From contig OV277870.1 in the NCBI GenBank assembly GCA_922989275.2, positions 72,604,579-72,668,578 on the forward strand: a stretch of 64,000 bases of DNA, in the 5' to 3' direction. Each line of letters starts with the position of its first letter. The first letter of the stretch is position 1. Positions 46,480-57,558 of the stretch are shown here, one piece after another. This DNA is from Gari tellinella. Its lineage: Eukaryota; Mollusca; Bivalvia; Cardiida; Psammobiidae. The position numbers were made by a program, and so were the translations under genes. The notes under the pieces were generated by a model, which was given only the letters and a program-made list of their open reading frames with translations, made no database searches and was not told where the DNA came from.

Positions 46480-48030
46480 TCTGCAGACGTTTTCAATGAG
46501 GTTTGAAAATGGCAGGGTGCTGCCACCATCATAAAAACTTGGAAAATTTATGGCAAGTATCAAGTAAATCAGGTTGAAAGTGAAGGAGTTCGCCGTACAA
46601 GATTTTGCCTGCCAATTTCAAGACCAATTTCAAGGCCAAAGGTCAAGGTCACAGAGATTTGAAATGTGTGTCTTGCACATCTACTACTCCTGAGTAACAT
46701 TTATGCAAAGTATCAAGTGAATCAGGTTGAAAGTGAAGGAGGAGTTGAAAGTACAAGATTTTGCCTGCCAATTTCAAGACCAATTTAAATGACAAAGGTC
46801 AAGGTCACAGAGACCTGAAATGTGTGTCTTGCACATCTACTACACCTGAGTAACATCTATGCCAAGTATCAAATGAATCGGGTTGAAACTGAAGGAGGAG
46901 TTGAAAGTACAAGATTTTGCCTGCCAATTTCAAGACCTAATTTAAGGCCAAAGGTCAAGGTCACAGAGACCTGAAATGTGTGTCTTGCACATCTAGTACA
47001 CCTGAGTAATATTTATGCTAAGTATCAAATGAATCGGGTTGAAACTGAAAGAGGAGTTGAAAGTACAAGATTTTGCCTACCAATTTCAAGACCAATTTCA
47101 AGGCCAAAGGTCAAGGTCAAGGTCACAGAGACCTGAAAATTGTGTCTTGCACATCTACTACACCTGAGTAACATCTATGCAAAGTATCAAATGAATCGGG
47201 TTGAAACTGAAGGAGGAGTTGAAAGTACAAGATTTTGCCTACCAATTTCAAGACCAATTTCAAGGCCAAAGGTCAAGGTCAAGGTCACAGAGACCTGAAA
47301 AGTGTGTCTTGCACATCTACTACACCTGAGTAACATCTATGCAAAGTATCAAATGAATCGGGTTGAAACTGAAGGAGGAGTTGAAAGTACAAGATTTTGC
47401 CTACCAATTTCAAGACCAATTTCAAGGCCAAAGGTCAAGGTCAAGGTCACAGAGACCTGAAAATTGTGTCTTGCACATCTACTACACCTGAGTAACATCT
47501 ATGCAAAGTATCAAATGAATCGGGTTGAAACTGAAGGAGGAGTTGAAAGTACAAGCTTTTGCCTGCCAATTTCAAGACCAAATTTAAGGCCAAAGGTCAA
47601 GGTCACAGAAACCTGAAATTTGTGTCTTGCACATCTAGTACACCTAAGTAACATTTATGCCAAGTATCAAACGAATCGGGTTGAAACTGAAGGAGGAGTT
47701 GAAAGTACAAGATTTTGCCTACCAATTTCAATACTAATTTCAAGGCCAAAGGTCAAGGTCACAGAGACCTGAAATTTGTGTCTTGCACATCTACTACTCC
47801 AGAGTAACATTTATGCCAAGTATCAAGTGAATCGGGTTGAAAGTGAAGGAGGAGTTCAAAGTACAAGATTTTACCTGCAAATTTCAAGACCAATTTCAAG
47901 GCCAAAGGTCAAGGTCAAGGTCATAGAGACCTAAAATTTGTGTCTTGCACATCTACTATACCTGAGTAACATTTATGCCAAGTATCAAATGAATCGGGTT
48001 AAAAGTGAAGGAGGAGTTGAAAGTACAAGA
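46480..48030 (+). repeat. 156/162-bp tandem array with TCAAGGTCA motifs
   Basis: TCTTGCACAT recurs at 46671, 46827, 46983, 47145, 47307, 47469, 47625, 47781 and 47943. The spacing is exactly 156 or 162 bp, and the 6-bp difference is an extra GGTCAA in AAAGGTCAAGGTCACAG. The array ends in the CCAA/CCGA microsatellite. No ORF crosses the units consistently. Confidence 0.92.
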
Positions 48031-48034
48031 TTTT

Positions 48035-48102
48035 GCAGACAGACCGACGGCCAACCAACCGACCGACGGCCAACCAACCAACCAACCAACCAACCGACCG
48101 AC
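48035..48102 (+). repeat. (CCAA)n/(CCGA)n microsatellite
   Basis: GACCGACGGCCAACCAACC.. directly terminates the 46.5-kb array. Confidence 0.9.
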
Positions 48103-48303
48103 AGGCTGATTCCAGTATACCCCCCCTCAATCTCTGTTTGTGGGGGTATAAATATGTGCAACTCAAATTAAAATAACTGTAAACCGTCAAGATTTTAAAG
48201 AACATTTCCGTTCTAAACATTTGGTGTTTAAGGCAGATGGCATCTTGAAGTAAAGTGAAAATAAAACAGGAAGCTACTTTATATTCTATATACATGAAGT
48301 TAG

Positions 48304-48336
48304 TCTACAGTCGAATTTCGATATCTCAAACTTGCT
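48304..48336 (+). mobile_element. Family G end fragment
   Basis: TACAGTCGAATTTCGATATC only; broken before the poly-G run at 48359. Confidence 0.5.
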
Positions 48337-48358
48337 AATACATTTGTACGATGGGATT

Positions 48359-48373
48359 GGGGGGGGGGGGGGG
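48359..48373. repeat. Poly-G run
   Basis: About 14 consecutive G; may be a collapsed or artefactual homopolymer. Confidence 0.8.
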
Positions 48374-48497
48374 CACAGCGCCGATTTTTTTGTATTTTGA
48401 CAACGTTTTTTTTGTGCGCTAAAATTTGCGTAAAAACAACGTCTGGTAAGCGTTTTCTGGCGTTTAATTGGTACATATAACTTAAACGTTTGATCTG

Positions 48498-48651
48498 GGC
48501 CCATGCTTATAAAGCGTTTGAGTCGAGTCTGAAAATCGTTCTCAAGCATTTGATTGGTCAGATATGAGCATATGCTCAAATCTGACCAATCAAATGCTTT
48601 AGATCGAACTCTGAATCAACTCAAACGCCTTATAAGCGCTGGGCCGGGTCA
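48498..48651. mobile_element. Long imperfect palindrome (MITE)
   Basis: Outer arms GCTTATAAAGCGTTTGAGT / ACTCAAACGCCTTATAAGC and inner arms CATTTGATTGGTCAGAT / CTGACCAATCAAATG meet at GAGCATATGCTC. It lies just before the LINE. Confidence 0.8.
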
Positions 48652-48699
48652 CGCAGGTCTTTGACGCTGATTGCCAGTAAGCTACATCATGTTCTTACT

Positions 48700-51600
48700 A
48701 CATGTACACTGTACTGCGGAATCAACGACGTCTTCTTAAGAGCCGTAAGGGCATTGGAACTCATTCAGCAAGGCTTGTACGTGCAGCACGAGCAGAGAGA
48801 ATAATTATATTACTACAACACGTCTGTAATTTTACAGAACAGTCTTCTTCACTTATTGATCTTATCTTAGTCAGCAAACAAACAAAGGTTATTACTAGCG
48901 GAGTTGGTGACCCTTTCTTGAACCAAGAACTAAGATATCACTGTCCAATTTATGCTATTTTTAACTATGATAAACCCAAAATCAGTTCATACCAAAGACG
49001 CGTATGGTACTATGAAAAAGGTAAGTATGATACTCTACGTGAAAAGGCAAACCTGACTGACTGGACCGACGTAAGCGACGAGAACATTGACGTATACAGT
49101 AAAAACCTAAATGATAAAATTCTAGACCTAAGCTATCAATGCATTCCAAATAAAATTGTTACAATAAAACCGACTGAACCTCCTTGGATAACAACAGCAC
49201 TAAAACGGAAAATACGAGCACGTAAAAGGTTATATAAAAAAGCAAAGAAAGTAAACAACACTTTTACTTGGAACAAATTTAAAACACTCCGAAACGAAAT
49301 TATAACTCTTATTCGTGCTGTTAAACATGATTACTATCTGAACTTGGCATCTAAACTTGCGTCAAGTACTCGAAACTCACGCGATTGGTGGAAATCTTTA
49401 AAATGTTGTATGTCATCTAATGAAAACCCTTCAATACCAACTCTTTATTATAACAATGATATTGCTACTGAAAACAAAGACAAAGCTGAACTCCTGAATA
49501 CTTTCTTTACAGAACAAACAAAGATTGATGATACAAATGCGAATGTGCCAATAGTCCCTACTTGTAATTCTTCCTTTTCTCATATCAATTTTAGTAACAA
49601 TGAAGTAATGGAAATCTTAGAATGTCTCCCATTAGGAAAGGCGTCTGGGCCAGACGGAATAAATAATCGTGTTCTCCGAGAACTCTCCAAGAAACTTTGT
49701 GGACCCTTATGTAATATATTCAACAAATCCTTATCTGAAGGCACCTTACCTTCATCGTGGAAACAGGCAAATGTTTGTGCTGTATTTAAAAAAGGCGACC
49801 CTTCCCTTGTAAATAATTATCGTCCCATATCCCTTCTTAGTAATGTAGACAAAGTGTTCGAAAGGCTAATTTTTAAACATGTTTATAACTTTCTTTTAGA
49901 TAATAACTTTCTGTCACATTTACAGTCCGGTTTTATACGGGGAGATTCTACAGTGAACCAACTTACTTTCATCTATAATACATTTTGCAAAGCATTAGAC
50001 GATGGTAAAGAAATCAGGTCGGTTTTCTTTGACATAAGCAAAGCATTTGATCGTGTTTGGCATAAAGGACTTTTAATGAAATTGAAGGGCGCAGGTATCA
50101 ATGGCCCTCTTTTAGCTTGGTTTGCGGAGTATCTATCGCATAGAAAACAACGGGTTATCCTTCCTGGCACCACATCTAGCTGGTCAAATGTTAACGCAGG
50201 TGTTCCTCAAGGTTCAATCCTTGGACCTCTGTTATTTCTTATCTATATTAATGATATCGTCTCAGATATCCAGTCTAATATTCGTCTATTTGCTGACGAC
50301 ACTAGTCTTTACATTATCGTGGAGCATGCCAATATCGCTGCTGCTACTCTAAATTCTGACATTTCTTTAATCTCAGACTGGGCTAAACGATGGCTTGTCT
50401 CTTTCAATCCTTCCAAAACTGAATCTTTGATCATTACTCGCAAAATAAATAAACCTATTCATCCTACGTTAGTAATGTCAAATGAAGATATAACTGAAGT
50501 TCAGTCTCATAAACACCTTGGTGTTCATTTCTCAAATGATGGTAAATGGCACTTGCACATAGAAAATATAAAGATCAAAGCTTGGAACAGGTTAAACATA
50601 ATGCGCAAATTAAAATTTCTTCTTGACAGAAAATCTCTAGAAAGTATCTATTTTAGTTTTATCAGACCCATTCTTGAATACGCTGACGTCGTTTGGGGAA
50701 ACTGCACAAAAGAAGAGAAAGAAGAACTAGATAGCATTCAAAATGAAGCTGCACGAATAGTAATTGGTGCTACTAAACTTGTATCAATACAGAATCTTTA
50801 CACTGAAACTGGATGGGAAAGCCTAACAACGACGAGGAGAGAAAATCACAAACTCGTTATGTTTTATAAAATGGTTCATAATTTAACTCCTTCATACCTT
50901 TCCTCTTTAGTGCCACCCTTGGTTAGCGATGTTTCCTCGTATCGTCTAAGAAACGAAGACAATCTTCAGATTCCTTTGTGTCGCACACAGCTTTACTCCA
51001 ATTCTTTCCTCCCATCCTCTGTTCACTTGTGGAATTCTCTCTCACCTGAAATTCGACATTCTTCCTCTTTGTCTTCCTTCAAGTACTCGCTTACCTCAGA
51101 AAGGTCCTCGAAAATACCACCTTATTATTACACTGGACGTAGAGATGCTCAAATTATCCATACACGACTTAGAACAAATTGTAGTTCTCTAAACCTTACC
51201 CTCTTTCAAAAGGATATAGTGGATTCACCTCTCTGCCACTGTGGCGAAGTAGAGAGTACTGAACACTACTTCATGTCTTGTCGCACTTACGACCATTTAC
51301 GTTTGATACTACTACGCATGGTCAGTCCAATATGTACAGCCACCACAAAACTGTTTCTCTATGGCGATGACAGTTTGACATTGGAACAAAATACTACAAT
51401 TTTTAACTCTGTTCAGAGTTATATTACTAAGTCACAACGGTTTAAGTAACCACTAGTGAAGTTCTTTACTTGAAATGTCGACTTATTTTATTTTCCTTTT
51501 CTGCAATCACTAAAATGAATATAATTATTAGAATAATCCAGTTAACTCCACAGAAACACTCATCGAGCAATTACCGTTTTAGACTCACAAATACCCTATC

Positions 51601-52007
51601 ATCAAACTGTTTAAATTTTACCCAGTTGAAACATATTTCACATATGTGAAGTCGATCTTCTATCAAAACAACACTCAGTGAAGTATTAGATAAATTTCAA
51701 GATATTAATTGATTTATACAGAATAAAACCAATGCAGAGAACTTTCAAAATATAGCAGTTTACGTTAGTCTTCTACTGAACAATAATTGTTGCAAGATCG
51801 ACTCCATATTGTAAATTGAATATTGAATATCAATTGCCTATATCATCCATATTTCTGTTTATCTTTAATACAGTTTGTTAGTCGTGATTGTATTATGCCA
51901 TCAAATAGGAGAAGAACTTAATAAGCAATTGCTTTCGTTCTAATCCTAATGATCTATGTATGACTTCAAGATGTGTTTGTATTACGAAATAAAATATGTT
52001 TAAACTA
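48700..52007 (+). mobile_element. 5'-truncated non-LTR retrotransposon (LINE; jockey/CR1/I-like group)
   Basis: The element contains a single long ORF (48702-51449), a ~550-bp 3'UTR, and a tail ending GAAATAAAATATGTTTAAAC. The same 3' end occurs at 13179-13199, which supports this as the true 3' terminus. Most of the endonuclease domain and any ORF1 are missing, so the copy is 5'-truncated, the usual result of aborted target-primed reverse transcription. The 5' junction lies close to the palindromic MITE at 48498-48651. Confidence 0.85.
48702..51449 (+). CDS. Non-LTR retrotransposon ORF2 fragment: endonuclease tail and reverse transcriptase
   Basis: 915 codons are open without a stop or frameshift. 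Residues ~48-84 are the C-terminal end of an APE-like endonuclease: SSLIDLILVS, then RYHCPIY where the family usually has an S-D-H motif. The catalytic-motif Asp appears replaced by Tyr. The reverse transcriptase follows: FKKGDP..NYRPISLLS (~363-380), FFDISKAFDRVWH (~442-454, first catalytic Asp), GVPQGSILGPLLF (~500-512) and FADDT (~530-534, catalytic Asp pair). A C-terminal Cys/His cluster (CHC..H....C, ~845-860) resembles that of jockey/I-like elements. No RNase H was recognised. The ATG used is the first in the truncated frame and is unlikely to be the original start. Jockey, CR1 or a related clade are all possible. Confidence 0.93.
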   Translation: MYTVLRNQRRLLKSRKGIGTHSARLVRAARAERIIILLQHVCNFTEQSSSLIDLILVSKQTKVITSGVGDPFLNQELRYHCPIYAIFNYDKPKISSYQRRVWYYEKGKYDTLREKANLTDWTDVSDENIDVYSKNLNDKILDLSYQCIPNKIVTIKPTEPPWITTALKRKIRARKRLYKKAKKVNNTFTWNKFKTLRNEIITLIRAVKHDYYLNLASKLASSTRNSRDWWKSLKCCMSSNENPSIPTLYYNNDIATENKDKAELLNTFFTEQTKIDDTNANVPIVPTCNSSFSHINFSNNEVMEILECLPLGKASGPDGINNRVLRELSKKLCGPLCNIFNKSLSEGTLPSSWKQANVCAVFKKGDPSLVNNYRPISLLSNVDKVFERLIFKHVYNFLLDNNFLSHLQSGFIRGDSTVNQLTFIYNTFCKALDDGKEIRSVFFDISKAFDRVWHKGLLMKLKGAGINGPLLAWFAEYLSHRKQRVILPGTTSSWSNVNAGVPQGSILGPLLFLIYINDIVSDIQSNIRLFADDTSLYIIVEHANIAAATLNSDISLISDWAKRWLVSFNPSKTESLIITRKINKPIHPTLVMSNEDITEVQSHKHLGVHFSNDGKWHLHIENIKIKAWNRLNIMRKLKFLLDRKSLESIYFSFIRPILEYADVVWGNCTKEEKEELDSIQNEAARIVIGATKLVSIQNLYTETGWESLTTTRRENHKLVMFYKMVHNLTPSYLSSLVPPLVSDVSSYRLRNEDNLQIPLCRTQLYSNSFLPSSVHLWNSLSPEIRHSSSLSSFKYSLTSERSSKIPPYYYTGRRDAQIIHTRLRTNCSSLNLTLFQKDIVDSPLCHCGEVESTEHYFMSCRTYDHLRLILLRMVSPICTATTKLFLYGDDSLTLEQNTTIFNSVQSYITKSQRFK

Positions 52008-52524
52008 ACACGTCTTGCTTTCTTCCATTGTGAAAGAAAAAAATTATAAAATCAAGAACCACAGAAGTTTTGATGATTGATGGAAGAAATAGAACAACGT
52101 CTATGACCATGGCGGCGTGTAATGTTGCCTTGTGACAAGCACCGTGTTTCGGCGCGTATCCCCGAAGAACCGAAAGGGTGCCGTGCTTGAGCAGAAAATA
52201 TTTATGTGACGTCATGTTTAGACGTTATGTTCAGCGCGCGTGTGCTTTATTGAGAATTTAAACACAGATACGGTCCTTCTTTGTTTATATTGGGACGTGC
52301 GCGAGGTGAGTGAGGTTTAGAATAACTTATTCGTAGGTGTTCATTATCGTGCTTTAGATCACATAATATTATAGGAGTTGGGATGCCAAGTAGCCATTTT
52401 CTTGGCGAAACGGTGAAAAATGGAAGCAATTTTGTGAAACCAGTCAAAAATGCATCATCTGCGCATGTCTTAAACTTAATTGCATATATTTTCGCGGTAA
52501 ATTAGGGATTGCATTGGGTTGACC
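52008..52524. other. Spacer between LINE and Academ-like element
   Basis: TGACGTCA near 52,207 and CG-containing sequence; no gene recognised. Confidence 0.45.
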
Positions 52525-52527
52525 TAG

Positions 52528-53540
52528 TACTCTGGGGGCCAATAGGGTCCACCGTGCACCCCCTAGACTTTTTTCATGGGTACCAAAATGTGCAGAAGGG
52601 TCTTCTGAATCAGAATCGCGAATGTACTCAAAAATAAACTCTTTTAGGCTATGTGTATTTTAACCGTTTCCATGGCAACCCCCCAGTTTTTGTTATGATT
52701 ACCCATACCTAATAAATCATCCATATCACAGCCAATTTTTGTCTTAAATATATGAAACTGGTGCCAAAGTGAAGATAAGACATTGGGCTTTATTTCCATA
52801 TATTTTATAGAAAATGCCTAATTTGCATATTAATTAATATTAATGTTAACATTAAAATATGACAAGAGCCTTATAAAACAGAATATCCAACTTGAGGACC
52901 AAAATATTAGCTTTAAGTAATTTATTTTAATTTTTCCATGGCAACCCCCAAATTTGCGTTATAATGGCTATTACCTGCAAAATCGTCCACATCACAGTAA
53001 GTTTTTGTCTTACACATAAATTACTGGTACCAAATTTAAAACAAATGATGTCTTAATTGTTAGCTAATAAAATAAATTTACCTGATTTTCATATTCATGA
53101 ATATTAATGAGAACATGAAAATAGTTGAGAATCTATAGAAATAACTTAAAATTGTCATTTTTTAGCATGCCAGTATAAAAAACAACAACTTATGATGCAG
53201 TCTAAAATGATGACAAAATCCTCAGAAACCAAAATATCTAAATTGAATACCAAAAGGATTAACTAAGTAACATTTTAACAGTATTTTAACTGTTTCCATA
53301 GCAACCCCCTAATTTTGCGTTACAATTGCCCATGCCTGCGAACTCATGTCGTTTTTATCCTACCAATATCGGAAACCGGCTTCTAGAGCACATGTAGTTT
53401 AAAATTATTACAAAATACCCAGAGAGCAAAATATCTAACTTGATGATAGCAATCTGTAAGTAGTGTTGTATCGTGTCCTTTGCATCATCATGAATATTAA
53501 TGAGCAGTAATGAAACAAAGAGAAACTATATTGAAATAAC
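52528..53540 (+). repeat. Left terminal inverted repeat of the Academ-like element
   Basis: The repeat pairs with 60590-62263 in inverse orientation. It is itself built of three diverged ~270-400-bp modules. Each holds a 'CATGGCAACCCCC' segment, a 'TCATCCATATCACAG' segment with a following TTTTTGTCTTA, and an AT-rich 'CATATTAATGAATATTAATG' segment (near 52,680-52,850, 52,935-53,110 and 53,290-53,510). Confidence 0.8.
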
Positions 53541-53705
53541 ATTTTTTGCAGGGAAAAGCTGAAAGAAACAATATTTTGATGACAGGTCAAGGCGTACAGA
53601 GAACTAATATATAACCTGAAATGGTAAACATCAATCTATGGTTTTTGAAACTGCTCATAAGTAGTATTAACTAAAATGTATTCAACCAGACAAGCAACGC
53701 AAAAC

Positions 53706-54257
53706 TCAGTTGAGATCTTCTTCTGATTCTACCAGGTCATCATTAACATGCTGCCAACCATGCTCCTCTGAAATAGGGGGAATGTCTGGGTCGTGAATAT
53801 GAGACATCTTCCAAATTGCCACCTGGTAATTAACTCTTCGGATGTGCTGCATTAAACAAGATCTACAAGGGGGCAATGTTCCCATATCAACGTTGCGTAG
53901 TGCATTTGTTGGCTTATCTTCACATTTCTCTTTGATCTTAAACAGTCTTAATTCATTTACTGTGCGAAATCTAGCATTGCCATACATTACACATGTATAT
54001 TCATCCAGGTCTTGCACAAGATCATCAGACACATCCCAAGAATTGCCTAAACGAGCTAATGGTTGTATAAACCTTGGCTTCTTTTCAAGGGTCTTAATAG
54101 GTGTCACATGGCATCTGCCCTTGAAAGCACTTGTAGAATCACATCCACCGTATGCATGGAGGCCAAGTAGTGCAGACCGGTAATCTTCTGTGTATGCTCG
54201 GGCAACCTCTGACATGTTTATGATTTTCCGATGGTTGCCTGAGCCAGTATCAAACAA
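53706..54257 (-). pseudogene. Academ-like transposase gene, segment 4 (C-terminal nuclease motif)
   Basis: 183 codons continue segment 3 in a shifted frame. Residues 35-47 read AYGGCDSTSAFKG, matching the GCD(S/T)-type helix-hairpin motif that follows the DxD motif in XPG/FEN/PIN-like nucleases. A CRSCLMQHIRRVNYQ block and a Glu-rich tail precede the stop at 53706. Open sequence upstream of the ATG used (54257) joins the DSDIFF motif of segment 3, so this is not a separate gene. Confidence 0.72.
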
Positions 54258-54280
54258 GACAGTAATACCTTCAAACCTAT

Positions 54281-56545
54281 CTATGTAATACAGAAGAATA
54301 TATCACTGTCTGGAGTTCGAACTTGAACAGTTTTGTAGCCTTGTTCCTTTGCGTACATGGTGTAAAGCACGACCCTTGTGTCTGTTTCTTCATGTGTTGA
54401 ATTTAGGGCATCAATACTGTTTCTTACTGTCGATATACCATCATCTGATGAGAATTGATAAGCCTCACCTTCATATATGAGAACAACGTTTCTGCCTTGC
54501 AGCTTCTTAGCATAAGAATTACTACTCCATGCTTTACACATAACCTGTGCAAGTTGTTTCTTATTGTCTGCATTTGACAGAAAAGATTTCCACTCAGCTG
54601 GCTCTTTCGTATTCTCACCTTTAATCAACAATCTCTCTGAACATCCTCGTCTCTCTCTTTCCATACTTTTAACAGAGTCATCCTTATACATGTCCGTACT
54701 GAAAATAACGTCAGTTCGGTGTGGCATCATGTTAAACAACTTTTCACATATCTGTCTGAAATTGCTTGGGACTTCTTTCATAGAGTGAAACAGAGCATTG
54801 CCGTCTTCTATTACCAACAGTTTGTCTTGTTCGGGCTCATTATCAATATCTATCCCATCAATGATGTATTTCAGACCCTTTGCTTTATCCGTTTTAGCTA
54901 AGCCACCATCAGCTGTGCCAATACTGAAGGGAACTGGTGTCAGTGGATATTTCATCAGTTCACTTATATCAATCTGAAGTTCGGGTCTTTGAGAACGCAC
55001 TAATAATTGAAGTGCCACATTTCCTTGCTGTCTATACTCGACTACCTTATTTTTTGAGGATCGAACCGTTACCTTCTTTCCCATTGCTTCCATTGATTTA
55101 AGATTTTGCCGTTTTATAGGCTCAAAGAACTTGTCCTGTGTTTTTAATCTTTCCTGTATAAATGCTTCCTTGGCCGCTTTGCCCAGTCTTTCAGCCATGA
55201 GAATATCACGTTCATTTTCAGGAGGAACTCGCAAGCCTGAGGAAACACAATACAGATGGTCTTTCTCATCAATGGAAAATGGATTCATGAACCCTTGTAT
55301 TGCTTCAACAGTTTGACAGACCTCTTCATCACTTCTTTGTATTTCAACAGGTCTCAGGTCTTTGTGCTTTGACCCAGTTCCTGTTTCTGTTAACATTCCT
55401 GCCAAGGTTAATGTAGCTTCAACATACTTTGATCGTTCATGGGTCGTTCTGACCCAGCGCTGGTATGCGTCGTAGTTCCCAGTGATTCCAGTAACACCAG
55501 AGCCACTTGCTCCAGTGCCACTTCTGCTTTTTGCATGTTTCATAAAGGTCTCCTCCATTGTTTTATCAACAGCACATCTGCTTGCAGGAATAAAAGACCT
55601 TGCAACACTCATTGCGCCCCTCTTGAGCAGTTCTGTTGCTCCTGGATGAGACTCTTCTATGTTGGCAAGAAACACAGAGAAAAATGTTAGATATCGTGCA
55701 TAATTTTGTCCATCGAAACTGAAGAAAATGTCTGACATCTGTTGTAGAGTTCCAGCATATAACAGAAAGTCATTGGTCTTCACTGCTCGAATGAGAGATA
55801 AAACACGCCAAATGTGATCCATGTAGGTCATCCAAAATGAAGCAGTTTTTCCAAGATCACCGTCACGAACCTTTTGTTTAAAGTCGGCATACCTTCTCAC
55901 AAGGGTGTGTATCTCTTCATCTTTCAAAACGTCCTCAATCACTTCTCTCGCTGGAAATTGCATTAGTAGAGTTTGTACTCGGTCTTTAGATTGCTCTGGC
56001 AAGCTATCAAAGACTTTCTCAGTATCTTCATCACTCAGAAACTTATCTAAAAGAAGCCTCTCTAAACACTCCAACAAAATTTTGTGGCAGTGCATAGCTC
56101 TTTCATAATGTTTCCCAGATAATACTCCTTGAATAGAGCCCGATCCAATCAAGCCTGCTTCTAGCATGATATCTGAAAGTCCAGATCCAGCCATTTTCTT
56201 GCCAACCATCTTCAGATAGGCACAAATCAAATGAAAGGTTCCAAACAGTATGATGTGATCTTTGTACTTCTCAGGGGTGTTCCAAATAAGTGGGTAAGCT
56301 TTCATGCATACCCCAAGGTCAAATGTTGTGACTGTATATATCTGTCCACCAACTTCTTTAGTTGCTTTCTCAGCACAATGCAGGCATTCTTGGACGGTTC
56401 GGTACTCTGAAATCGGGTGATTGATTACTGGGAAATAGTCAATTGTTGTCAAATTGGTTGGTTTAGTGCCTGTAACAGAAACAACCCCGCCCACCCTGGC
56501 ATCTTCTGCCCAGCAGGTGAAGAATCTCTTCTGAGAAACAACCAA
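54281..56545 (-). pseudogene. Academ-like transposase gene, segment 3 (core and first nuclease motifs)
   Basis: 754 codons overlap the end of segment 2 in another frame, so a frameshift lies near 56,500-56,560. The N-terminal and central parts hold conserved blocks such as FDLGVCMKAYPLIW and FGTFHLICAYLKMVG. The C-terminal part carries nuclease-like acidic motifs in the XPG/FEN order: EDGNALFHSM (Asp ~581), an SMERERRG basic helix (~628-635), HEETDTRVVLY (~718-728) and TPDSDIFF (Asp 746 and 748). The frame is lost right after DSDIFF by a second shift at about 54,281-54,290. Function in transposition is inferred from family context. Confidence 0.75.
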
Positions 56546-57555
56546 AGCATGTCCTTATCAGAAGATGATTCTACTGATTCCTCACACCCAGGATAAACAG
56601 CGCAATTCACGGTATAGCTAGGACTCTTTCTGTTGCCAATGTAACACCCAGGCAATTGTTCCCCGACTGGAAGAGAAAGAGAGCGAGCTTTATTTCGTGG
56701 AAAAGCAGGCACATCTGGTATTGTGCCACCATGTTCTCCTGACCCATAAGTGATCACTTCCTGGATCATTATGCCATGTGCGGTATGTACCGAATCTGTT
56801 CCTGACATTGTATTCACTAGCTGGTCGAAATTATCAAATTCTGCATGAAACAGAGAAGGAACACTAGGAACTCTGATAATCTGCGAAGTTAGGTATGACG
56901 ATGTTTCTTCTATTGCTCTAGCAATAGCAGTTTCCAGTTCTACAGTGAAGGAATGACTTTCACAATGTCCTAAGCGATTAAGCAGGGTCGTTAGTTGCTT
57001 ACTTCTATACAGATGACGTAAGGTCATGGCAACCAGTATGTGCTTTGGCATCTTCCATTCACCATTTGTAACTGCTCTACAGATGTCTTGGCCGACTGAG
57101 TTCACAAGGCGGTCTGTCTGAGTGGATGTACCTTCAGATTTACCAGAGAAAACTAACTTAAGGAAGTTGAAAATTTCCTGAGGAATAACATCATCTGTGT
57201 TGTCAGTGATATATTCAGCAGTTGGAGGCCACCGTAGGTCTGTTGACTTGTCAAATGCATGCAAGATGGTATTTCGCAAAATGGAGGCTGACTCTACTAA
57301 GATATCCTTGCTTCCAAGTGCAAATGCACTTTGAACTGCTGTTTCTAGTTTCATATTTGCACTGTATACAATTTGTGAGGAAAACCTACTTTTTGATTGA
57401 AGTGTCGAAAAAACTAAATCGTTTTGGAATATATTTTCAAGCCTTGCCTTCAACTTTGAACTTCTGTGTTCTGCATTAGCAAATCCTGTCTTTTGCAATG
57501 CACTTTTGTATGACTCATGCAAATCACTGAACATCAACACTTTCTTTTCTTGCAA
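56449..57555 (-). pseudogene. Academ-like transposase gene, segment 2
   Basis: About 368 codons in the same frame as segment 1, separated from it only by the TAA at 57561-57559. Features visible are a helical N-terminal part, DNFDQLV followed by AHGIMIQE, and GCYIGNRKSPSY before the frame is lost. The DNFDQ..AHG arrangement resembles large uncharacterised transposon-derived proteins common in cnidarian, fish and mollusc genomes. The true reading frame leaves this ORF around 56,550, and the last ~30 residues are out-of-frame sequence. Confidence 0.7.
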
Positions 57556-57558
57556 TAT

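Noticed and set aside
46480..48030. CRISPR-like array
   Set aside because: Head-to-tail 156/162-bp units without unique spacers in a eukaryotic context: a minisatellite.
49973..50352. 66-aa and 76-aa ORFs inside the LINE
   Set aside because: Out-of-frame shadows of the reverse-transcriptase ORF.
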